Of a stretch of 17,908 bases of DNA, positions 1-8,254 are shown in pieces. A program made the translations under genes and the position numbers. Position 1 is the first letter of the stretch. Each line of letters starts with the position of its first letter. Origin of the DNA: Rhizobacter sp. (GTDB lineage: Bacteria > Pseudomonadota > Gammaproteobacteria > Burkholderiales > Burkholderiaceae_C); NCBI GenBank assembly GCA_014380155.1, contig JACMKJ010000395.1, forward strand, positions 1-17,908. Reading direction: 5' to 3'. The notes below the pieces were generated by a model. The model did not search any database and was not told the origin of the DNA. It saw only the letters and a program-made list of their open reading frames with translations.

Positions 1-1275
1 GACACACCGCCCGCCTGGACCACGCCGCAAGCCAGCGAAGACCCGGCCACCGTGAGCGCGGCCGGCTCGGCCACGATCGATGGCGACAAGCTGGGCGATG
101 CGCTCGCAGCCGCACGCACGCAGGCGCTGAAAGAGCTGGCCGAGCGCATCCGCGTCTCGGTGAGCTCCAGCGTCAAGCTCAACGACAGCAAGGTGAGCGA
201 GGGCGGCAAGCAGGTGCTGCGCTCGTCCATCGAATCGGTGGCCGAAGCCACCACCAGCGTCACCCTGCAAAACGTGCGTGTCGACCAGCAGTGGGTCGAC
301 GCGAAGCGCTGCCAGGCGTGGGTGCGGGTGTCGGTGAGCCGCGCCGACTTCGACCGCGCCCGCAAGCGCGACATGCTGCTCGCCTTGGGAAAGCAGGTGA
401 GCGCGATGCTCGCGACGGCTGAAGACGCGTCCAAGCCTTTGCCGCAACGCGACAGCTCGGCCGCAGCGGCTTCGTCGCTGCTCGGCACCAACGACTTTCG
501 CGAGGTGCCTGAAGTGCCGGTGGCGGCACTCAAGCTGCGACTGGGCGGCGTCGACAAGATGCTGCAAAAGATGAAGCAAGACGAAAAGCGTTTGCTCGGC
601 CTGGCGCAGAGCCATGTCGAGGCCTACGCCGAATTCAAGAGCGCCACCAACCCGGTGGAGCGCCTCGAATCCGCTGGCCGTGCGCTGAGGCCGCTGCGCA
701 CGCTGATGGCTGCGAGCTGGGTGCCTGACGAATCGACGATCGGCTTTGTGCCACAAACGCGGCTGGTGTCCTTGTTGTCGGACGCCGGTTACCCCTGCCT
801 GGCGCGACAGGCCGGTCAAGACAAGTCCGCCTGCGCCGCGCCAGAGCTGGCGCAAGAGCGGCAAAAGGAATACTTCGCCGGCCGCGAGGTGGTGCTGAGC
901 TGCGGCATGCGCCTGGGCGGCAAAGCCGCGCCGTGGGTGAAGGCCTGCGCGTCGCTGGCGGAGTCGCTGGCCAAGCTCGGGGCGCGCACCGAGATCGATG
1001 CACCCATTCCCAAATCACCAGCGGCCGGCGTGACCACCATCCGGTTGATGGCCGATGGGCGGGTCAGCTCGCGCACCGACCCCGAAGACAAGACACAAGG
1101 CCACCGCTTCGAAGGCACGGTCAGCGCCCAGGTGCGGGGGCTAGACAGCCCCATCGACGACTCCTACCAGGCGCTCACCGGCTGGAACCCGGTGTCGACG
1201 GCGATGGCCACCGACATCCTCGCGCTCAGCGCGGCCAAGCGGCTGGTGGAGCGCATCGGGCAGAGTTGGCAATGA
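1..1275 (+). CDS. LPP20-like domain protein, 5' truncated by window edge
   Basis: The frame is open from base 1 and ends at TGA 1273-1275, so the start lies outside the window; an ATG/GTG near base 52 would cut into the domain. The visible N-terminus (PAW near residue 4, then an Ala-rich stretch with ALKELAERI around residues 40-48 and VSVSSSVKL after it) resembles the LPP20/DUF400-type lipoprotein domain, in which a small Gly/Ala-rich strand is followed by a helix rich in Ala and Leu. A signal peptide or lipobox, if any, is upstream of the window. The C-terminal 250 residues are not recognised; they hold several Cys residues, which fits an exported protein with disulfides. The stop overlaps the next gene's ATG (ATGA at 1272-1275), so the two are probably translationally coupled. 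The family assignment is by eye; the exact role is unknown. Confidence 0.7.
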   Translation, partial: DTPPAWTTPQASEDPATVSAAGSATIDGDKLGDALAAARTQALKELAERIRVSVSSSVKLNDSKVSEGGKQVLRSSIESVAEATTSVTLQNVRVDQQWVDAKRCQAWVRVSVSRADFDRARKRDMLLALGKQVSAMLATAEDASKPLPQRDSSAAAASSLLGTNDFREVPEVPVAALKLRLGGVDKMLQKMKQDEKRLLGLAQSHVEAYAEFKSATNPVERLESAGRALRPLRTLMAASWVPDESTIGFVPQTRLVSLLSDAGYPCLARQAGQDKSACAAPELAQERQKEYFAGREVVLSCGMRLGGKAAPWVKACASLAESLAKLGARTEIDAPIPKSPAAGVTTIRLMADGRVSSRTDPEDKTQGHRFEGTVSAQVRGLDSPIDDSYQALTGWNPVSTAMATDILALSAAKRLVERIGQSWQ

Positions 1276-2387
1276 TGCGGCGCATCGTGCTGCTCTTGTG
1301 GGCGTGGGGTGTGGCCGGCAGTGCGCTGGCCTCCGATGGCGTGCGCGTCTCCGTTGCCGCCTACATCACGGAGCCCAAGTTCGCCGCTTACGAAAAGGTG
1401 GCGCTGGCCCGCGCTGAAGAGCTGCTCGGCGACTCCAAGTTCGTGGTGCTCGACGAGGCCAAGGCGAGGCAGCTCAAGAATGGTTGGGTCGATTTGGCCG
1501 ACCCAGGCCACGTGATCACCGCCGAAGAGTTCGTCAAAAGGGCGGGCAAATACGACATCCAGAAAGTGGTGCGCCTCGGTGTGAGCGTGAGCGTGAAGCC
1601 GGTGCTCGGTTTGTTCTACACCGCCACCGCCACGGCAGAGTTCCGAATGGTCGACAAGTCGGCACAGGTGCAGGCGTTCACGCTCGACGGCATGGGCACT
1701 CGCGGCATTCCGCCCTCCGACGGTTTGACCGAAGGCGCGGCGATCAGCAATGCGATCCAGCGCGCCGTCGATGGTGCGGCCCAGCGCGCCGGCCTCACGG
1801 TGCTGAGCCCGGCCTTGCCGAAAGCTGTGCCGCTGGTGCTGGAGCCGGTGGCGAGCGCGCCGGCCGAGACCGAGCTGGCGTCAGCCGCTGGTGAGGTGAG
1901 TGACGTGCCCGCCTGGGTGGCCGGTGCCAAGCTCACCAAGGAGACCTGGCGTGGCGAAGACAAGGCTTGCGTGGCGGTGTCGCCCGACGGCCAGGTGGGC
2001 GCGGTCGGTGGCTACACCTGGAACGTCAACCGCCTGGGCGGCTTGACGCGCACCTACGGCGGGCGTGTGCACCTCATCGACACCACGAGCGCGCAAGAAT
2101 TCAACCTGCACACCGTTCATGCCATCGGCGTGCGCGACGCGGGTGAAGACAGCAGCTCGGCGCCGCTCGCCTGCGGCTTCGTGGGCAACTGGCGCTACCT
2201 GGTGGTGGCCACCGGCAACGTGCTCTCGTGTTACGACGTGGAGCGCGGCGCCGAGACCTGCCGCCTGCCGATCAAGGGCGGCATCAGCAAGGGCCGGCTG
2301 AGCGTGGGCCGTGTGGGCAACAACGCCTACGTGGCCTTGCAGTCCGACAAGGGCCGTGCGTACTACCGCGTGGTGATCGCCAAATAG
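1272..2387 (+). CDS. Exported protein, CsgG/TolB-like N-terminal half and propeller-like C-terminal half
   Basis: A 371-residue protein starting at ATG 1272 (a second ATG follows at 1275); the first ATG overlaps the previous stop. Residues 1-20 form a signal peptide: two Arg, a Leu/Trp/Val-rich core and an ALA-type cleavage site before SDG. Residues 24-180 alternate strands and helices like the nucleotide-independent fold of CsgG, LpoB and TolB N-terminal domains, including a helix with many Ala and Glu (41-52) and an AISNAIQRAVDGAA helix near 157-170. After an Ala/Pro/Glu linker (185-212), residues 213-371 contain strand-rich repeats such as VAVSPDGQVGAVGG, VHLIDT and LSCYDVERGAETCRL that look like beta-propeller blades. 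No enzyme motif is visible. It is probably periplasmic and made together with the upstream LPP20-like protein. Fold suggestions are inference from pattern; function unknown. Confidence 0.75.
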   Translation: MMRRIVLLLWAWGVAGSALASDGVRVSVAAYITEPKFAAYEKVALARAEELLGDSKFVVLDEAKARQLKNGWVDLADPGHVITAEEFVKRAGKYDIQKVVRLGVSVSVKPVLGLFYTATATAEFRMVDKSAQVQAFTLDGMGTRGIPPSDGLTEGAAISNAIQRAVDGAAQRAGLTVLSPALPKAVPLVLEPVASAPAETELASAAGEVSDVPAWVAGAKLTKETWRGEDKACVAVSPDGQVGAVGGYTWNVNRLGGLTRTYGGRVHLIDTTSAQEFNLHTVHAIGVRDAGEDSSSAPLACGFVGNWRYLVVATGNVLSCYDVERGAETCRLPIKGGISKGRLSVGRVGNNAYVALQSDKGRAYYRVVIAK

Positions 2388-2403
2388 CAGCAGGAGCACC
2401 GCC

Positions 2404-2679
2404 ATGTGCCGCAACATCAAGACCTTGTTCAACTTCGAACCGCCGGCCACCGAGCCGGAGATACGCGACGCGTCGCTGCAGTTCGTGCGCAAGCTGAGCG
2501 GCTTCAACGTGCCATCAAAGGCCAACGAAGCGGCCTTTGACCAGGCGGTGGAAGACGTGGCCGCGGCGGCGCGATCGCTGATCCAATCGCTGGTGACCAC
2601 CGCCGAGCCGCGTGACCGCGAGATCGAAGCCGCCCGCGCACGGGCCCGATCCGCCGCGCGCTTCGGAGCTCGCCCCTGA
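2404..2679 (+). CDS. DUF2277 family protein
   Basis: A 91-residue cytosolic protein with no signal peptide. It begins MCRNIKTLFNFEPPAT, continues with LQFVRKLSGFN and PSKANEAAFDQAV, and ends in an Arg/Ala-rich helix with PPRDRE-like and RARARSAARFG segments; this is the highly conserved layout of the DUF2277 family, and the length matches. A good ribosome binding site (AGGAG at 2392-2396) lies 7 bases before ATG 2404. Its function is not known. It sits 16 bases after the propeller-like gene and 33 bases before the lipoprotein gene, so it is probably carried along in the same transcript although it is the only non-exported product of this block. Confidence 0.93.
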   Translation: MCRNIKTLFNFEPPATEPEIRDASLQFVRKLSGFNVPSKANEAAFDQAVEDVAAAARSLIQSLVTTAEPRDREIEAARARARSAARFGARP

Positions 2680-2712
2680 GTTTTTTGAGCGACTGCCTGC
2701 TAACCTGCACCC

Positions 2713-3189
2713 ATGAACAAACACACTTTCTCCGCGTTGACCCTGGCCTTGCTGTTGAGCGCGTGCGCGTCGCAGGTGGCTCCCGTGACCGAGGCCGCCA
2801 CCACGCCCTTGAGCGACCTCAACCTGGTGCGCGCGCCCATCCCGCCGGTGTTGGCCGAGGCCCAGAAGCGGCCCTATGCCGTGCCCAAAGACACCACCTG
2901 CAGCGCGCTCGCTGCCGAAGTGAAGTCGCTCGACGAAGTGCTGGGCCCCGACCTCGATGCACCTGCCACGGCGGCGAACCCTGGCCTCATCGAACGCGGC
3001 GTCACGCTCGCGGGCAACGAGGCCGTGAGCACGGTGCGCGGCGCGGCCGAGGGCGTGGTGCCGTACCGCAAGTGGGTGCGCAAGATCAGCGGTGCCGAGC
3101 GCTACAGCCAGGACGTGGCCGCCGCCATCGCCGCCGGTACGGTGCGCCGCGCCTACCTCAAGGGCCAGCACGTGGCGCGCAGCTGCTGA
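2713..3189 (+). CDS. Small predicted outer-membrane lipoprotein
   Basis: A 158-residue protein with a lipoprotein signal: Lys3, a Leu/Ala-rich core (residues 8-15) and the lipobox LSAC with the lipidated Cys at 18. Residue +2 is Ala, not Asp, so sorting to the outer membrane is expected. The mature part is mixed helical and polar, with two further Cys (at about residue 62 in TTCSAL and the C-terminal SC) that could form a disulfide. No known domain is recognised. The ATG at 2713 has no clear Shine-Dalgarno sequence, but it is the only start that places the signal peptide at the N-terminus. The gene is followed after 11 bases by the metacaspase gene, which suggests they act in the same compartment. 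Confidence 0.82.
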   Translation: MNKHTFSALTLALLLSACASQVAPVTEAATTPLSDLNLVRAPIPPVLAEAQKRPYAVPKDTTCSALAAEVKSLDEVLGPDLDAPATAANPGLIERGVTLAGNEAVSTVRGAAEGVVPYRKWVRKISGAERYSQDVAAAIAAGTVRRAYLKGQHVARSC

Positions 3190-3200
3190 CGCATCACATC

Positions 3201-4796
3201 ATGGTGGGGCTGCCCAGACTCCTGATCGGCTGGGTGGCCTTTGCGCTGTGTGCCTTCAGCGGATTCGACGTGCAGGCCCAGAAGCAGGCACAAAAGCGGG
3301 TGGCCCTGCTGGTGGGCAACGCGGCCTACGCCGCAGCGCCCCTGGCCAACCCGGTGAACGACGCGACCGACCTGGCCGCAGCGCTCAAGGCGCGCGGCTT
3401 CGAGACGGTGGTGGCGCTCAACAGCAACAAGCGCGACTTCAACGAGCGTGTGCGTGTCTTTGCCGACAAGATCACGCCGGGCACGGTGGCCTTGTTCTAC
3501 TACGCCGGGCACGGCGTGCAGGTGGGAGGGCGCAACTACATCCTGCCGGTCGACGCCAAGGTGCAGACCGAGGCCGACGTGGTGGAGCAGGGTGTGGAGA
3601 TCGACTCCGTGCTGCAGCGCCTGGAAGGCAAGGCGGCTGCGATCAACCTCGTGATCCTCGACGCCTGCCGCAACAACCCGTTCACATCCGCCAAGGGTGC
3701 GGGGCTGGCCTCCATCGATGCGCCCAAGGGCAGCCTGGTGGCGTTTGCCACCTCGCCTGGCCGGGTCGCGCTCGACGGCAAGGGGCGCAACGGCGTCTAC
3801 ACCAAGCACCTGCTGGCCAACCTGAACGCACCCGGGTTGCGGGTGGAAGACGTGTTCAAGCGCGTGCGGGTGGGCGTGACCGAAGAATCCCAGGGCCAGC
3901 AGGTGCCTTGGGAAAACACCTCGCTCGTCGGCGACTTCTACTTCGTGCCGCCGAGTGCCGATGCCTCGGCGTCGACAACGCTCGACTCGGAGCAGCAGCG
4001 CATGCAACTGGCCATCGCCACGCGCAACAAGCCGGAGCTACGCCGGTACCTCGAGCTGTCGCCCACCGGCAAGCTGCGCACGCAGGTGGCCGCCGCCTAT
4101 GAAGGGCTGATCGCCACGGAGCCGACCCGCCTGGCCGTGGAGCCGGCCTATGTGCGCGACTGCCCCGATTGCCCGCGGCTGGTATCGCTCGGTGGCACGC
4201 GCGCGATCGGCGCCTTCCCGGTCACCGTGGCCGACTATGACCACTGCGTTCGCGCCCAAGCCTGCGAGCCGCGCGACGTGGCTGAGCTCGGCGCCGAAAA
4301 GTACCCGGCCATCAACGTGAGCTGGCACGACGCGGTGCGGTTCACGCAATGGCTGAGCCAACGCACGCGGAAAAAGTACCGCCTGCCCACCGATGCCGAA
4401 TGGGCCGCCGCGGTGGAAGAGGGCCGCTACGTGGGCGAAGGCAAGGCGAAGCAACTGGTGCCATTCGTCGAGTGCCGCTCGGCCAACGGCTACGACCGTT
4501 CGGCCGCCATCGTCTCGGCCTTCCCGTGGCGTGAGTCGGCCTGCAACGACGGCTTTCCGCAGACCTCACCGGTGGGCGTGTTCTTGCCCAACGCGATAGG
4601 CATGTACGACTGGGCGGGCAACGTGTGGCAGTGGACGTCGAGCTGTGCTGACGCGAAGAAACAGCCGTGTGAGAAACGCGTGTTGAAGGGCGGCAGCTGG
4701 GCGTCACCGTCGACGGCATTGACCCCTCAGGCGGTGCTGAGTGCCGAGCCGACGCTGGCGGGCAGCACGATGGGGTTTCGGGTGTACCGCGAGTAG
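3201..4796 (+). CDS. Exported caspase-like (peptidase C14) protein with FGE/SUMF1-like C-terminal domain
   Basis: A 531-residue protein from ATG 3201. Residues 1-26 are a signal peptide (Arg6, hydrophobic core, VQA cleavage site), so it acts outside the cytoplasm. Residues 31-250 are a metacaspase p20-like domain: RVALLVGN strand, the catalytic His104 in YYAGHG, and the catalytic Cys156 in ILDACRNNP. A helical linker spans about 262-310. Residues 315-531 form a formylglycine-generating-enzyme/sulfatase-modifying-factor fold, shown by NVSWHDAVRFTQWLS (372-386), YRLPTDAEWAAA (393-404), YDWAGNVWQWTS (469-480), LKGGSW (495-500) and GFRVYR (525-530). The Cys pair expected just after GGSW in true formylglycine-generating enzymes is absent, so this half probably binds or positions a ligand and does not oxidise sulfatases. 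Many other Cys (321, 324, 349, 355, 425, 448, 482, 490) could form disulfides. The substrate is unknown. Confidence 0.93.
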   Translation: MVGLPRLLIGWVAFALCAFSGFDVQAQKQAQKRVALLVGNAAYAAAPLANPVNDATDLAAALKARGFETVVALNSNKRDFNERVRVFADKITPGTVALFYYAGHGVQVGGRNYILPVDAKVQTEADVVEQGVEIDSVLQRLEGKAAAINLVILDACRNNPFTSAKGAGLASIDAPKGSLVAFATSPGRVALDGKGRNGVYTKHLLANLNAPGLRVEDVFKRVRVGVTEESQGQQVPWENTSLVGDFYFVPPSADASASTTLDSEQQRMQLAIATRNKPELRRYLELSPTGKLRTQVAAAYEGLIATEPTRLAVEPAYVRDCPDCPRLVSLGGTRAIGAFPVTVADYDHCVRAQACEPRDVAELGAEKYPAINVSWHDAVRFTQWLSQRTRKKYRLPTDAEWAAAVEEGRYVGEGKAKQLVPFVECRSANGYDRSAAIVSAFPWRESACNDGFPQTSPVGVFLPNAIGMYDWAGNVWQWTSSCADAKKQPCEKRVLKGGSWASPSTALTPQAVLSAEPTLAGSTMGFRVYRE

Positions 4797-4829
4797 CACG
4801 GCGCCCGACTGGTTCTCCGACGCAGCGAA

Positions 4830-4994
4830 TCAACGCGACATGCCGATCCAGAGGGCAACCGAGGTGAAGATGCCGCCCACGATCAACCAAGCTCGGCAGC
4901 GTGGGTCCGCTTGCCCACGGCGCGCCCAGCGCAGAGCGGCAATTGCGATCAGCGCCGGCCCGGCAATGGCGAAAATCCAAACGGCCATGTTCAT
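4830..4994 (-). CDS. 54-residue membrane protein with two transmembrane helices
   Basis: ATG at 4994-4992 overlaps the TGA of the TIGR02270 gene (ATGA), and an AGGAG lies about 7 bases upstream inside that gene, so the short frame has a good start and is probably translated by coupling. Helix 1 covers about residues 3-21 and helix 2 about 36-51. Five Arg sit in the loop between them (22-34), so by the positive-inside rule the loop faces the cytoplasm and both ends face the periplasm. No family is recognised. It is the last gene of the vgrG operon and ends 33 bases from the convergent metacaspase gene. It could be a small immunity or accessory membrane protein, but nothing in the sequence shows that directly. 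Confidence 0.65.
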   Translation of the reverse strand: MNMAVWIFAIAGPALIAIAALRWARRGQADPRCRAWLIVGGIFTSVALWIGMSR

Positions 4995-6352
4995 GAGGGC
5001 TCCTGTTTCATGAGACGGCCATCGAAATACCACGCACCGGGCACGAACGCGCGCGCATCAGCGGCCAGCCATCGGTTCATGGCCTGAATGGCACGCACCT
5101 GGGCTGCCACCGGCATGTCGGTTTCAAACGGCTGTTCGTACCGGTAACGGATGGCCAGCTCCAAGGCGCTCCAGTGCCGCAGGAGGTTGTCTGTTGTCGG
5201 TGCCGCCAAGTCGGACACGAGTTGTTGTGGGCCGAGGGGGATGCCGCGGCGGTATCGAAGCTGCGCATCAAAACGCTGCAAGTTCGCCGCGAACCATTGT
5301 TTCCAATCGGCGGGCGCCGTTGACAACTTGCGCTGGCCGCTGCCGAAGGGGCGGCCATCGGCGGCTTTGGGCGCTTCCTTGTACTGCCGCCAGGCTTTCA
5401 GCTCCTTCGGGAACAGCTCATCTTCGTCGACTGCAGCGGGCACATACGCCTCTTCGTACAGGTCGGCACCTGTGATCCAGTTCATCGCCTGTGCTGCCGG
5501 CTCTGCCAGGGGAGGAATGGCCAGGCATTCATAGAGGTGGCGCAAGGTGGATGGCACGCCCAGGAGCCCGAGCGCCAACAGCGATGACCGACTGACCCGC
5601 CCGGACGCTGGGTTGGGCATCAGCACATTGCAGGCACCGGCGTCGCCGCCGAGGGCGAGCGCGAGGTGTGGCCAGTCATGCTGCTGGGCAACGAGGTAGT
5701 GGGCATTGAGCGCCGAGCCATCACCCAGCTGCAGCAGCGCCAGCAAGACTTCAGACTGCAAGGCCGGGAGGTCGCGGGCGAGCAATGCTTTCAAGTCCGC
5801 TTCTGCATCTCGCTTGTGCAGGCGGCCCAGGGCCTGGACGAGTTCGATGGGAGGCTGCTCGCTGCGCTTCAGTGCTGCGAGCAGTGCTGCACCACAGTCA
5901 ATGCGCCTGTAGCCGCAGGCGCTGGCCAGCAGCGGCACGAGCCGGTGGTCTCCGCGGGTGAGGGCCTGCTCGACGAAGGTGACCCACGACTGCGGCATCT
6001 CGTATTTGAGCGCAGTGGCCACTGCTGTCATCTGCGCCTCGTCAGCAGGGTCGATCTGCTTGAGCACGGCGGCCATCAAGGCCGGTTGTTCCTGCCGGCA
6101 ATAGAGGCTGACGGCCCCAAACAGCTCGCCCGCATCACCGTCGAGCGCGCGTCGTCGACACACGTTCAAGGCAAAGGTGCCGCCCACGACCAAGGCATCC
6201 AGGTGCATTTCGAGCCGGTGTTCGAAGTTCACTGCGCGTTGCCATGGCTGCTCTCCTTCGCGCAAAAAGCGTGTCTGTGTATAGAGGAAGGAGATCTCTT
6301 CGAGGTGCTCTTCGTACAGGCCCGAGCGAAAGGCGTTCAACGAGGTCGACAT
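4991..6352 (-). CDS. TIGR02270 family T6SS-associated protein (HEAT-like repeats)
   Basis: A 453-residue soluble protein. The N-terminus has the family's typical run: YEEHLEEISFLYTQ (13-26) and FEHRLEMHLDALVVGG (44-59). The middle (about 80-300) is a chain of Leu/Ala-rich helical pairs like HEAT repeats, for example LLALLQLGDGSALN and LALGLLGVPSTLRHLYECL, followed by an Asp/Glu- and Trp-containing C-terminal part. TIGR02270 proteins are recurrently found in T6SS vgrG/PAAR clusters beside DUF2169 proteins; their exact role is unknown, and a scaffold role is inference. The ATG at 6352 is 5 bases after the DUF2169 stop and has a GAGGA about 9-13 bases upstream. No signal peptide, so it works in the cytoplasm. 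Confidence 0.88.
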   Translation of the reverse strand: MSTSLNAFRSGLYEEHLEEISFLYTQTRFLREGEQPWQRAVNFEHRLEMHLDALVVGGTFALNVCRRRALDGDAGELFGAVSLYCRQEQPALMAAVLKQIDPADEAQMTAVATALKYEMPQSWVTFVEQALTRGDHRLVPLLASACGYRRIDCGAALLAALKRSEQPPIELVQALGRLHKRDAEADLKALLARDLPALQSEVLLALLQLGDGSALNAHYLVAQQHDWPHLALALGGDAGACNVLMPNPASGRVSRSSLLALGLLGVPSTLRHLYECLAIPPLAEPAAQAMNWITGADLYEEAYVPAAVDEDELFPKELKAWRQYKEAPKAADGRPFGSGQRKLSTAPADWKQWFAANLQRFDAQLRYRRGIPLGPQQLVSDLAAPTTDNLLRHWSALELAIRYRYEQPFETDMPVAAQVRAIQAMNRWLAADARAFVPGAWYFDGRLMKQEPS

Positions 6353-6357
6353 GCGGG

Positions 6358-7401
6358 CTAGTCCTCGTCGTCCAGCTGAGGGGTTGGTTGAGGTGGCAGC
6401 TCCAATGCCACGATGTCGTGCGGGCCACGCGGCACCAGTTCATGCGCGCGCCATGTGACGGTGACACGGCGCTGATCCATGTCGATGACAAGTGTGTCGA
6501 GCTGGGTCTTCAACTCGACGTTGCGCCCCCTGAGCCGAAGCCGACATGTAGGGGCAGGAATGCCAGGCAGCGCAAAGTCGACCCGACCGTCTTCCGACAT
6601 CCCCAGAACCGCCACGGCTTCGTTGCCAACCAGGTGAACTGGCGTGATCAGCCCAGGCGAGGCGCTGTTGAAGAAACGGCGGTCGAAGTCCTTGGGGAGG
6701 AGCGGTTTGCGCGTATCGCTCCAGGTTTTGTCGTAAGTCCCAGCCAAGCTGGCGCGAGGTGCCCAATCGGGCCCCACGAATCCAAACCCTGCCGGCGGCG
6801 GGCGATCGCCCGGACCTTGATAGGGATGCGCAGGGTCTTCGATGTTGGGCAGCAGCAGGTCGGCGTCGCCAGCCTGAGCTTTGTCGCGGTAGCCACGGCC
6901 GACCGGGTTGCGAGGCTCGCAGCTGTGTTTTCCGGGATCGGGGTCGCGCCGATCCCAACCACCGTAGGCTCGCTCGTAGCTCAGTTCTATGCGCTCGAAG
7001 GGCTCAGGCGCCGAAATGGTCTGCACACCAAGCCGCCGCACCATGCGCCTTTCACCCAGCACGCGCGCCACCTTCTGCAGCTTGCCCACCCGAAGGCCTG
7101 CAAGGCCTTCCGTTCGATCGGCGTTGCTGGGGTAGGCGTGACCGATCAGCACGATGTCGGTACCCGGCTTGAAAAAAGCGATCTGCGGCTCCAGCAGCAT
7201 GCTGGTCGTGGCCGGGTCACCGCGCCAGGCGCCGCCCATCTGGATCGGTGGTTGTTGCTCCAGAGCGGCGAGCGTTCCTTGTGACGTGATGCGAAAGGTC
7301 GCCTGAATGAGCGGCGCACACACGGTGCGGCCTTCCTCGTCGGTGAGCAGCAGCAGATCACAGGCGTAGCCTGTCTGGTTGATCAGCTCAGGATGTGGCA
7401 T
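6358..7401 (-). CDS. DUF2169 domain protein, likely T6SS effector adaptor
   Basis: A 347-residue cytosolic protein. DUF2169 hallmarks are visible: the early strand AFFKPGTDIVLIGHAYP (75-91), VRRLG (121-125), SYERAYGGWD (141-150), NPVGRGY (165-171) and LLLPNIEDP (182-190), then a strand-rich C-terminal part with a Pro/Asp/Glu tail. In Agrobacterium, a DUF2169 protein serves as adaptor for a DUF4150-bearing effector that is loaded on VgrG; that is published family knowledge. Here the DUF4150 protein is in the same operon but is separated from this gene by the nuclease and immunity genes. ATG 7401 is chosen because MPHPELINQTGYA matches the family start; an in-frame extension upstream would run through the Imm49-like gene. 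The stop of that gene is 7 bases upstream. The ribosome binding site is weak, which fits coupling. Confidence 0.93.
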   Translation of the reverse strand: MPHPELINQTGYACDLLLLTDEEGRTVCAPLIQATFRITSQGTLAALEQQPPIQMGGAWRGDPATTSMLLEPQIAFFKPGTDIVLIGHAYPSNADRTEGLAGLRVGKLQKVARVLGERRMVRRLGVQTISAPEPFERIELSYERAYGGWDRRDPDPGKHSCEPRNPVGRGYRDKAQAGDADLLLPNIEDPAHPYQGPGDRPPPAGFGFVGPDWAPRASLAGTYDKTWSDTRKPLLPKDFDRRFFNSASPGLITPVHLVGNEAVAVLGMSEDGRVDFALPGIPAPTCRLRLRGRNVELKTQLDTLVIDMDQRRVTVTWRAHELVPRGPHDIVALELPPQPTPQLDDED

Positions 7402-7408
7402 GGTTGTG

Positions 7409-8230
7409 TCACGGCGCGATCCCGTCCAAAGCCTGATCCAGCGAGACAAAAAAATCTTCCACCTCTGCGGTGACAGGGCGCAATTCGCGCGCCTCTCTGG
7501 GGCAATAGAGGAAGTCGTCGTCCAGCGGCATCTCTTCCTCCACGAGGGCGAGCCACGCCAGGGCCTCCATGCACACAAAGCTCTGCGGCCAGAACAGGGC
7601 CTGAGCGGTGTACTCGGTGATGCCCACGCGCTGTTCTTCGATGCGCATTCGGCGTATCTCGAGCAGCCACTCCAGGGCTTCCCGAAAGGCTTGCACATCA
7701 GCGGCCTGGTGGGCCTTGCACAGCCGCAAGCGTGCAGACACCTGCCCCTGCAGGGCCTTCTCGAACCGAGCGATCAGTTCGAGGTATTCGCGCTCGCCGC
7801 GAAAACCCGGCCTCGTGGCGAGGCGGTGCACGATCAGGTAATAGCAGAAGTCGTCCTCGTAGTCTCTTCCGGCGTTCCATTGTTCGAGAGACAAACTGGT
7901 GATGTCATGCACGAGCCCTTGATGGCCGACCACGAGGGCGTCGAAAATGGCGTCTGACCGCGAGAGGCCGAGAAACTGGCTGTCAACAAGGTGCCCATCC
8001 TGGGCGTGCCGCAGGAAGTACCGGCGGGCCTGCGCACTGCGGATCAGGTTTTCGCCAAACCTGGCAGGGTCGGCATCGACCAGCAGTCGGCAGATGCCCA
8101 CCGCCTGGAAGAGGCGGCTCAGGTCCCGCAGCGTTTGCGCTTTGTGAGCGATGGGCGCCACGGTGGCCAACGATGCCATCTTTTGCCGAGTGTCCCCCAC
8201 CAGCAGGGCCTGGACGTACCGAAGATCCAT
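7409..8230 (-). CDS. Imm49-like immunity protein
   Basis: A 273-residue, mostly helical, acidic cytosolic protein. Segments recalled as typical of Immunity protein 49 are present in order: ARRYFLRHAQDG (68-79), DALVVGHQGLVHDI (97-110), the strongly conserved-looking YEDDFCYYLIVHRL (124-137), a Leu/Glu helix with FEKALQG (156-162), and a C-terminal VCMEALAWLALVEE (219-232) followed by CPREAR (243-248). The ATG has AAGGAG about 8 bases upstream. It lies 24 bases after the DUF1629-like gene and is the second immunity-like gene behind the nuclease. The Imm49 label is by motif memory, not alignment. It may neutralise the nuclease, an effector encoded elsewhere, or be an orphan. Confidence 0.7.
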   Translation of the reverse strand: MDLRYVQALLVGDTRQKMASLATVAPIAHKAQTLRDLSRLFQAVGICRLLVDADPARFGENLIRSAQARRYFLRHAQDGHLVDSQFLGLSRSDAIFDALVVGHQGLVHDITSLSLEQWNAGRDYEDDFCYYLIVHRLATRPGFRGEREYLELIARFEKALQGQVSARLRLCKAHQAADVQAFREALEWLLEIRRMRIEEQRVGITEYTAQALFWPQSFVCMEALAWLALVEEEMPLDDDFLYCPREARELRPVTAEVEDFFVSLDQALDGIAP

Positions 8231-8254
8231 TTTGTCGCTCCTTGTTCTGGAGGC

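Noticed and set aside
933..1271. Upstream extension of the propeller-like gene
   Set aside because: The frame is open, but it overlaps the LPP20-like gene, and the signal peptide at ATG 1272 marks the real N-terminus.
3153..4007. Minus-strand open frame opposite the metacaspase gene
   Set aside because: No motif, and it is antisense to the intact caspase domain with both catalytic residues.
4797..4829. Searched for a terminator between the convergent metacaspase and small membrane protein genes
   Set aside because: The 33 bases contain no GC-rich hairpin followed by a T-run on either strand.
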